Positions 6,505-10,954 of a stretch of 10,954 bases of DNA are shown piece after piece. How positions within the stretch are numbered: the first letter of the stretch is position 1; every line of letters starts with the position of its first letter. The stretch is taken from positions 1-10,954 of the forward strand of contig CALTZU010000114.1 of the NCBI GenBank assembly GCA_943913835.1, in the 5' to 3' direction. The notes below the pieces were generated by a model. That model did not search any database. It saw only the letters and a program-made list of their open reading frames with translations, and was not told the origin of the DNA. The DNA comes from an uncultured Rheinheimera sp. GTDB lineage: Bacteria > Pseudomonadota > Gammaproteobacteria > Enterobacterales > Alteromonadaceae. The position numbers and the translations under genes are program-made.

Positions 6505-7050
6505 ATGAAGTCACTTTTTACTGCGTCGCTATTTATGGTGCTTACCGCCCCTGCATTTGCTGATAGTTGTGGCGAAATATTGGGGCATTCGCTACCGCAA
6601 TTACGCAAAAAAGAAACCATAGATCTGTGTGAAGCTTATAAAGGCAAGACCTTATTGATAGTTAATACTGCGAGTAAATGTGGTTTTACACCACAATTTA
6701 AGTCTTTGCAGGCGTTGTATGAAACCTATAAAGATAAAGGTTTAGTGGTGTTAGGCTTCCCGTCAGATGATTTTATGCAAGAACATGATGATGCAGAGAA
6801 AACAGCCGAAGTTTGCTATATCAACTATGGTGTCACCTTTCCTATGTTTGCAACCAGCGCAGTGCGTGGCGATGATGTAAATCCGGTCTTCAAAGCGCTT
6901 ATCGCCAAAACAGGTGAAAAACCATCGTGGAACTTCAATAAGTATTTGGTCAGCAAAGACGAACAACAGGTGAAACATTTTGGCAGCAAGGTTTCACCTG
7001 ACGATGCGACTTTTGTTGCAGAAGTCGAGGCTTTACTTAACGCTAAGTAA
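6505..7050 (+). CDS. Exported glutathione-peroxidase-family thiol peroxidase
   Basis: This 181-residue protein has a signal peptide (MKSLF..., cleavage after AFA at residue 19), so it is probably periplasmic. The family reduces hydrogen peroxide and lipid hydroperoxides; bacterial cysteine forms often use thioredoxin-like donors rather than glutathione. The peroxidatic cysteine is Cys59 in NTASKCGFTPQ. The other tetrad positions appear as Gln92 (DDFMQE), Trp142 and Asn143 (SWNFNKYLV). The usual FPCNQF is FPSDDF, and the following loop is about one residue shorter. Cys104 (AEVCYINYGVTFPMF) may be the resolving cysteine. Cys22 and Cys42 form an extra N-terminal pair that could make a structural disulfide. 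GGAG at 6494-6497 is 7 nt before the ATG at 6505, so that start is preferred over the ATG at 6499. It diverges from the receptor and ends at a terminator, so it is probably transcribed alone. Confidence 0.88.
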   Translation: MKSLFTASLFMVLTAPAFADSCGEILGHSLPQLRKKETIDLCEAYKGKTLLIVNTASKCGFTPQFKSLQALYETYKDKGLVVLGFPSDDFMQEHDDAEKTAEVCYINYGVTFPMFATSAVRGDDVNPVFKALIAKTGEKPSWNFNKYLVSKDEQQVKHFGSKVSPDDATFVAEVEALLNAK

Positions 7051-7074
7051 TAAAGGTCAATTCCTGCCTTTAAG

Positions 7075-7099
7075 AAGCCAGCTGATGCTGGCTTTTTTT
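7075..7099 (+). terminator. Rho-independent terminator of the peroxidase gene
   Basis: AAGCCAGC (7075-7082) pairs with GCTGGCTT (7087-7094) around a TGAT loop and is followed by T to 7099. It begins 24 nt after the peroxidase stop and separates it from the downstream permease gene. Confidence 0.9.
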
Positions 7100-7176
7100 A
7101 TGCAACTGAGCCTTGGCTTGCTTATTCCTTTTGTGAAGGATAATATTTCTTTTGGTTATTTAATGTTTGGTTTTTT

Positions 7177-7923
7177 ATGTCTGCGCTGGTACTAATTTCG
7201 GCCTTAATTATTGGCTTAAGCGTGGGGTTGTTAGGCTCCGGCGGCTCTATTCTGACAGTGCCTGTATTAGTCCACTTAGTTCAATTGCCAGAGAAAGTAG
7301 CCATAGTCTCTTCGTTAGGGGTGGTTGCTCAAATCAGCTTTATCGCCTTGTTGCCGTATCTGTGGCGTCGTCATCTCGACTTCGGTTTGTTTAAACGTTT
7401 TGCAATACCGGCTTTTGTTGGCACTTTGCTTGGGGTTGCCTTAGCTCAATGGCTACATGCTTCGGTACAATTGCTGATCCTGGCGGTATTAATGTTAGGC
7501 AGTGCCGCCAATATGTGGCGCAAGACGATTTGGCAGTGGAAAATTAACTCCCCTTTGTTATTAGCGGTCTTGGCCATGAGTCTTGGCTTGTTAACCGGTT
7601 TAGTCGGAGTCGGCGGTGGTTTTTTAATAGTGCCTTTGTTGTTGGCTGTGACAGCTATTTCTATGTCTGCTGCTATAGCCTGTAGTTTGGCGCTGATTTT
7701 TTTGCAAAGCACTACAGGCTTCATCAGTCACTACTGGTTGATGTCGCTGCAAGATCAAGAATTACCTTTGGCGTTGATCTTTTGGTTGGGATTAATTGGC
7801 GCTTGTGGCAGCTTGCTTGGAATTGTGTTGTCCGCTTACGTACCACAATTGTGGGTTCGAAAACTATTTTCAGTCTTGTTAATAGGCACTTCGGTGTCAT
7901 TACTCTGGCCTTTAGTGCGCTGA
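7177..7923 (+). CDS. TauE/SafE family membrane permease (sulfite-exporter-like)
   Basis: This 248-residue, very hydrophobic inner-membrane protein has about seven or eight predicted segments. Family members carry small sulfur compounds or organic anions (sulfite, sulfoacetate, taurine-related), but the substrate here cannot be read from the sequence. The hallmark is a repeated glycine-rich motif, once per half: GLLGSGGSILTVPVL (18-31) and GLVGVGGGFLIVPLL (141-155). This reflects the internal duplication of the family. A basic cytoplasmic stretch (YLWRRH, about 61-66) and MWRKTIWQWK (113-122) lie between hydrophobic blocks. The length is near that of the family's shorter members. The ATG at 7177 has no clear Shine-Dalgarno; GAAGGA at 7135-7140 is too far away and a TAA at 7141 blocks an upstream extension in this frame. 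It ends 22 bp from the convergent rnhA stop. No sulfur-metabolism gene is nearby. Confidence 0.85.
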   Translation: MSALVLISALIIGLSVGLLGSGGSILTVPVLVHLVQLPEKVAIVSSLGVVAQISFIALLPYLWRRHLDFGLFKRFAIPAFVGTLLGVALAQWLHASVQLLILAVLMLGSAANMWRKTIWQWKINSPLLLAVLAMSLGLLTGLVGVGGGFLIVPLLLAVTAISMSAAIACSLALIFLQSTTGFISHYWLMSLQDQELPLALIFWLGLIGACGSLLGIVLSAYVPQLWVRKLFSVLLIGTSVSLLWPLVR

Positions 7924-7945
7924 CTAGATCCGCGCGACTTCAGTT

Positions 7946-8410
7946 TTACTGCTGAAAACCTTCATCTACTTCGGTGGCCTGATGCGTTGCTGCAATCCGG
8001 GCTAATTCGTCGCAGCGTTCATTTTCAGGATGCCCGGCGTGGCCTTTGACCCAATGCCAGTTCACTTGGTGTCCCTGACAAGCGGCGTCTAAGCGTCGCC
8101 ACAAATCCTGATTTTTCACTGGCTCCTTCTGACTGGTTTTCCAGTTGTTTTTTTTCCAATTAGCCAGCCATTGGGTTATACCTAGCCTGACATATTGACT
8201 GTCTGTGGTTAAATCTACCGCACAAGGTTGCTTCAGGCTTTCCAGACCAACGATGGCCGCCAACAACTCCATCCGGTTATTAGTGGTTTTTTGATAGCCA
8301 GCAGACATCTCTTTTTGGTGTTGTTGGTAGCGTAATACTACACCGTAGCCTCCTGGTCCCGGGTTTCCTAGACAAGATCCATCTGTATATATAGCTACTG
8401 TTTTACGCAT
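7946..8410 (-). CDS. rnhA: Ribonuclease HI
   Basis: This 154-residue cytoplasmic endonuclease cleaves the RNA strand of RNA-DNA hybrids, removing R-loops and primer RNA. All catalytic residues are present with the same numbers as in E. coli: Asp10 (YTDGS), Glu48 (NNRMELLAA), Asp70 (TTDSQYV), His124 (VKGHAGH) and Asp134 (ERCDELAR). The lysine- and tryptophan-rich handle (NWKKNNWK, about 84-91) that binds the hybrid is also visible. The ATG at 8410 gives MRKTVAIYTDG and has GGAAG 5 nt upstream; an in-frame start at 8425 would add MWEAS and is less likely. It diverges from dnaQ across 65 bp, the conserved rnhA-dnaQ arrangement of enteric and related bacteria, so their promoters must overlap. Confidence 0.97.
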   Translation of the reverse strand: MRKTVAIYTDGSCLGNPGPGGYGVVLRYQQHQKEMSAGYQKTTNNRMELLAAIVGLESLKQPCAVDLTTDSQYVRLGITQWLANWKKNNWKTSQKEPVKNQDLWRRLDAACQGHQVNWHWVKGHAGHPENERCDELARIAATHQATEVDEGFQQ

Positions 8411-8437
8411 CGACGCTTCCCACAACTGAAATCGGCG

Positions 8438-8443
8438 TATAAT
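8438..8443 (+). promoter_or_regulatory. Candidate -10 box of dnaQ in the shared rnhA-dnaQ spacer
   Basis: A perfect TATAAT sits 32 nt before the dnaQ ATG in the 65-bp divergent spacer. No good -35 hexamer is found 16-18 bp upstream (GCTTCC at 17 bp). It would give a leader of about 25 nt. Any rnhA promoter must overlap it on the other strand. Confidence 0.45.
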
Positions 8444-8475
8444 CTAACGTAAAAGCGCTAAGAACACGAATCAGA

Positions 8476-9180
8476 ATGCTGAAAAGACAAATAGTACTGG
8501 ATACAGAAACCACGGGTCTAAATCCTCAGGAAGGCCATCGCATTATTGAAATTGGCTGTGTAGAGCTTATTAACCGCCGGCTGACGGGTAATAATTTTCA
8601 TATTTACCTACAGCCAGACAGGTTGATTGACCAGGAAGCAATAGCGGTTCATGGTATTACCAATGAGTTTTTAATTGGTAAACCTCGTTTTGCCGATATA
8701 GCACAACAATTTTGTCAGTATATAGCTGGTGCAGAGCTGGTGATCCATAACGCAGCATTTGACGTGGGTTTTATTAACCACGAATTTAGTTTGTTGCGTC
8801 CGGCGCTCGCTCCTGTCACTGATATTTGCGGTGTGCTGGACACTTTAAAGATGGCGCGTGAAGCTCACCCCGGACAGAAAAATAATCTGGATGCGTTGTG
8901 CCGTCGTTACGACATTAATAATAGTCACCGTACCTTGCACGGCGCTTTATTGGATGCGGAAATACTGGCAGACGTTTATCTGGCGATGACTGGGGGACAG
9001 GTCAGCCTAAATTTAGCTAATGATGAGCAGTCTGCAGCACAGCAGAATGTGGTTGTAGGGCAACTTAAACGCACCAGTCGTTTACCTGTAGTTTTTGCCT
9101 CTGATACTGAATTACAGTTACACGAGCAACGATTAGATCTGGTGCAGAAAAAAGGGGGGAGTTGTTTGTGGCGAAATTAA
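8476..9180 (+). CDS. dnaQ: DNA polymerase III epsilon subunit (3'-5' proofreading exonuclease)
   Basis: This 234-residue protein is the proofreading subunit of the replicative polymerase core, bound to alpha and theta. It is a DEDDh exonuclease. Exo I is VLDTETTG with Asp9 and Glu11, Exo II is HNAAFDVGF with Asp96, and Exo III is HGALLDAE with His155 and Asp160. After the domain, QVSLNL (175-180) matches the position of the beta-clamp-binding motif, QTSMAF in E. coli. The C-terminal tail of about 50 residues would bind the alpha PHP domain. The length is slightly below that of E. coli epsilon (243). The ATG at 8476 gives MLKRQIVLDTETTG; no strong Shine-Dalgarno is seen. It diverges from rnhA. 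Its last 13 nt overlap the next gene, whose ribosome-binding site lies inside dnaQ next to an A6G6 tract. Confidence 0.96.
   Translation: MLKRQIVLDTETTGLNPQEGHRIIEIGCVELINRRLTGNNFHIYLQPDRLIDQEAIAVHGITNEFLIGKPRFADIAQQFCQYIAGAELVIHNAAFDVGFINHEFSLLRPALAPVTDICGVLDTLKMAREAHPGQKNNLDALCRRYDINNSHRTLHGALLDAEILADVYLAMTGGQVSLNLANDEQSAAQQNVVVGQLKRTSRLPVVFASDTELQLHEQRLDLVQKKGGSCLWRN
9153..9161 (+). promoter_or_regulatory. Strong ribosome-binding site within dnaQ setting a GTG start
   Basis: AGGGGGGAG ends 6 nt before the GTG at 9168. It favours that start over the TTG at 9162, which is directly adjacent to the site. It lies inside the dnaQ reading frame, so the two genes are probably cotranscribed and translationally linked. 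Confidence 0.7.
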
Positions 9181-10592
9181 TTCAATTGCTGCTGTTCTGT
9201 TTTAGCCTGCAACTTTTAGCACAGGGCACTGCCACAACAACTGAAGCTCAAGCTGTCACTGAGGATCCTACAGGCTTAAGTCTGTTGCCGGATTTACCCG
9301 CCAAAAATCAAATCCCATTGTTTGATAACAGATTCCGCATCGACTACGAAGTGCAGGAAATCACTATGGTGTTCTTCCGTAAGCGCGGCTCGCCGTCAGT
9401 CATTTTGGTCAAGCCTGACGGCAGTAAAATTAACGTTGTCAGTGCCTCAGATCAGGAAGTTGAGTGGTTTGACGACAAAACTTACGATCTGATTAAGATT
9501 AAAAACCCAACTCCAGGCCCCTGGCAGGCTTTAGGCCAGATCTTGCCTGAGAGTAAAATTATGGTACTGACTGATATTGAGTTGAAAGTAGACCCTTTGC
9601 CTGATCATTTGATGGTTGGGGAAATTATCAAAGTGACAGCAACCTTGACTAATGGTGGCAAAGCTATAGTTGCTAAAGATTTCCGCGATTTACTGCGCCT
9701 TGATGTGTTGTTTATCAGCAGTAATAATGCCGAATATGAAAATTTTGGTGCAGGTGTCATTGAACTGACAACGCTGGCTGATGATGGCCGGAATTTTGAT
9801 GAAAAGCCCAGAGATGGAATTTTTACCGGTGAGTTCAGATTGGAAATGAAGCCGGGGCAATGGCAACCTAAATTTGTTGTCAAAACGCCGCTATACACCC
9901 GCGAAGTTGTACAAGAGCCTGTGATTCTTAATAAAAGTCCAATCAGCTATGAAATTGCCCAGGCAACAAAAGCAGAAGAGCTGCATTGGCTGACCTTTAA
10001 GGTGACAGATCCCATGATTAACCCTCAATCTGTGGCATTGCAGGGTAAGATCAGATTTCCCAACAATGAAATTCAAAGTTTTACTTTGGGAGAAAGTGCG
10101 CAGGCAGATAAGAAACTGAAAATTGTGAATTACGCTAGTGGTACTTATAAGGTGGAGAGTACTCTATTTGCTCAGACTGTAACAGGTCGTAACGTAGTCA
10201 TTACCCTACCAGTAGCTTCTTTTGTTGCCGAAGTGATAGAACCAGAGCCAGCTACTCCTGAGGTAACCGCGACAGCAGATCCTGCAGTGAAAACCGGGGC
10301 CGCCAAAGTTGATACAACAGCTCCTCAGGCGACAGCCGCAGTGGAAGAAGATAAACCTTTCCCTTGGCTCTTGGTCATTCTGAGTAACGTCATTATTCTT
10401 GGCGGGGGTGGTTTTGCCATTTGGATGGTGGTGACAGATCGCTCTCTTAAAACACTGTTTACGAAAAAGCAGCAAAGTATGCCAATGGATACAATGGCGA
10501 TGCCTGGCGCTTCTGAAGCTAAAATGAGCGGAGCAGGGCAAAAAAACAGCAAGTCGAACGACATTCTGGAACTTTCTTTACCGGATGATTAA
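9168..10592 (+). CDS. TIGR03503-type conserved envelope protein, function unknown
   Basis: This 474-residue protein appears exported and anchored by its C-terminus. Residues 1-18 are a signal peptide (MAKLIQLLLF..., cleavage near LLA-QG). The large middle part, about 45-355, is rich in beta-strand pattern. It includes FRIDYEVQEITMVFFRKRG, PTPGPWQALGQILPESKI, and an aspartate-rich DDGRNFDEKPRDGIFTGEF (205-223) resembling calcium-binding or Ig-like repeats of surface proteins. A Pro/Ala/Thr/Glu-rich spacer (about 356-396) leads to one membrane helix (399-422). A cytoplasmic tail follows, with basic TKKQQ, a Met-rich SMPMDTMAMPG and an acidic end. I recognise the TIGR03503 pattern known from gammaproteobacteria; its function is not known to me. 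The GTG start is set by AGGGGGGAG. It overlaps dnaQ by 13 nt in the -1 frame and lies before the tRNA array, so expression with dnaQ is likely. Confidence 0.8.
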   Translation: MAKLIQLLLFCFSLQLLAQGTATTTEAQAVTEDPTGLSLLPDLPAKNQIPLFDNRFRIDYEVQEITMVFFRKRGSPSVILVKPDGSKINVVSASDQEVEWFDDKTYDLIKIKNPTPGPWQALGQILPESKIMVLTDIELKVDPLPDHLMVGEIIKVTATLTNGGKAIVAKDFRDLLRLDVLFISSNNAEYENFGAGVIELTTLADDGRNFDEKPRDGIFTGEFRLEMKPGQWQPKFVVKTPLYTREVVQEPVILNKSPISYEIAQATKAEELHWLTFKVTDPMINPQSVALQGKIRFPNNEIQSFTLGESAQADKKLKIVNYASGTYKVESTLFAQTVTGRNVVITLPVASFVAEVIEPEPATPEVTATADPAVKTGAAKVDTTAPQATAAVEEDKPFPWLLVILSNVIILGGGGFAIWMVVTDRSLKTLFTKKQQSMPMDTMAMPGASEAKMSGAGQKNSKSNDILELSLPDD

Positions 10593-10620
10593 GGAATAAA
10601 CAAAAGCGGCAAAAAAGTCG

Positions 10621-10649
10621 TTGACGGCCCTCTGCCTAATCCGTATTAT
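10621..10649 (+). promoter_or_regulatory. Stable-RNA promoter of the tRNA-Asp array
   Basis: TTGACG (10621-10626), a spacer of exactly 17 bp and TATTAT (10644-10649) form a near-consensus sigma-70 promoter. An A-rich stretch precedes it at 10602-10617. After the -10 comes a GC-rich discriminator (TCCCGCC, 10650-10656), the signature of promoters repressed by ppGpp/DksA. Start of transcription near 10657 gives a leader of about 44 nt to be trimmed by RNase P. Confidence 0.75.
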
Positions 10650-10700
10650 TCCCGCCGCACGACAGCATACCCAATTGAAAATGCTGAAGTGTATTGGCGC

Positions 10701-10777
10701 GGAGCGGTAGTTCAGTCGGTTAGAATACCGGCCTGTCACGCCGGGGGTCGCGGGTTCGAGTCCCGTCCGCTCCGCCA
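10701..10777 (+). tRNA. tRNA-Asp, anticodon GUC (copy 1)
   Basis: This is a 77-nt cloverleaf with encoded CCA. The acceptor stem GGAGCGG pairs with CCGCTCC, followed by discriminator G and CCA at 10775-10777. The D-arm is GTTCAGTCGGTTAGAAT. The anticodon stem CCGGC/GCCGG encloses CTGTCAC, with GTC at 10735-10737. The T-arm CGGGTTCGAGTCCCG is intact. The sequence is close to E. coli tRNA-Asp, whose copy aspV lies downstream of dnaQ. Confidence 0.97.
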
Positions 10778-10796
10778 ATTTAATAAATGCTTCTTC

Positions 10797-10873
10797 GGAG
10801 CGGTAGTTCAGTCGGTTAGAATACCGGCCTGTCACGCCGGGGGTCGCGGGTTCGAGTCCCGTCCGCTCCGCCA
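10797..10873 (+). tRNA. tRNA-Asp, anticodon GUC (copy 2)
   Basis: This is identical to copy 1 over all 77 nt, including the encoded CCA, and separated from it by a 19-nt AT-rich spacer. No promoter or terminator lies between them, so it comes from the same precursor, presumably cut by RNase E and RNase P. Confidence 0.97.
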
Positions 10874-10900
10874 CTAAGCATTTAGCGTTTGTCTGATTCC

Positions 10901-10954
10901 GGAGCGGTAGTTCAGTCGGTTAGAATACCGGCCTGTCACGCCGGGGGTCGCGGG
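10901..10954 (+). tRNA. tRNA-Asp, anticodon GUC (copy 3, cut by window end)
   Basis: The first 54 nt are identical to copies 1 and 2, through the anticodon arm, variable loop and the start of the T-stem. The rest lies past the window end. A 27-nt spacer separates it from copy 2. Whether further copies follow cannot be seen. Confidence 0.95.

Noticed and set aside
7924..7956. Possible hairpin TTCAG ... CTGAA at the convergent permease/rnhA junction
   Set aside because: It has a stem of only 5 bp with no T tract on the plus strand, and it overlaps rnhA codons. It was not strong enough to call a terminator.
10578..10877. ORFs on both strands across the tRNA array, including repeated ERTGLEPATPGVTGRYS on the minus strand and VRIPACHAGGRGFESRPLR on the plus strand
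   Set aside because: They are translations of the tRNA-Asp genes themselves. The peptide repeats only because the tRNAs repeat. Similar spurious proteins are common in databases.

Overview
The window looks like a core chromosomal region of a gammaproteobacterium of the Rheinheimera/Alishewanella or neighbouring Alteromonadales type. The reasons are a GlnB and an EttA very close to the E. coli proteins, divergent rnhA/dnaQ with tRNA-Asp downstream (compare rnhA-dnaQ-aspV in E. coli), a TIGR03503-type protein, and a large TonB receptor of the kind abundant in these aquatic bacteria. The genus is inferred from recalled similarity, not from a search.

Left part (1-3125): the 3' end of glutamine-dependent nadE runs into glnB with a 7-nt gap, closed by a strong bidirectional terminator shared with convergent ettA. 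A divergent DUF2750 gene follows, then two consecutive terminator hairpins. Middle (3126-7100): a minus-strand TonB-dependent receptor (966 aa, four cysteine pairs) and a plus-strand exported glutathione-peroxidase-like protein diverge from an AT-rich spacer of about 480 bp. This spacer holds a pair of 15-bp direct repeats, a 10-bp palindrome and a possible 25-codon leader ORF. It is the least explained part of the window.

Right part (7177-10954): a TauE/SafE-type permease converges on rnhA (RNase HI). rnhA diverges from dnaQ (proofreading subunit of DNA polymerase III). The dnaQ 3' end overlaps a TIGR03503-type envelope protein gene by 13 nt, with an A6G6 tract that includes the ribosome-binding site. 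Then comes a stable-RNA promoter (TTGACG, 17 bp, TATTAT, GC-rich discriminator) and a tandem array of identical tRNA-Asp(GUC) genes; the third copy is cut by the window end.

The genes cover nitrogen/NAD metabolism, translation control, outer-membrane uptake, peroxide defence and DNA replication. I see no insertion sequence, CRISPR array, phage gene or recognisable defence system. Most of the window is ordinary core genome. The points deserving a second look are the nadE-glnB coupling, the regulatory spacer, the dnaQ/TIGR03503 junction and the tRNA array.
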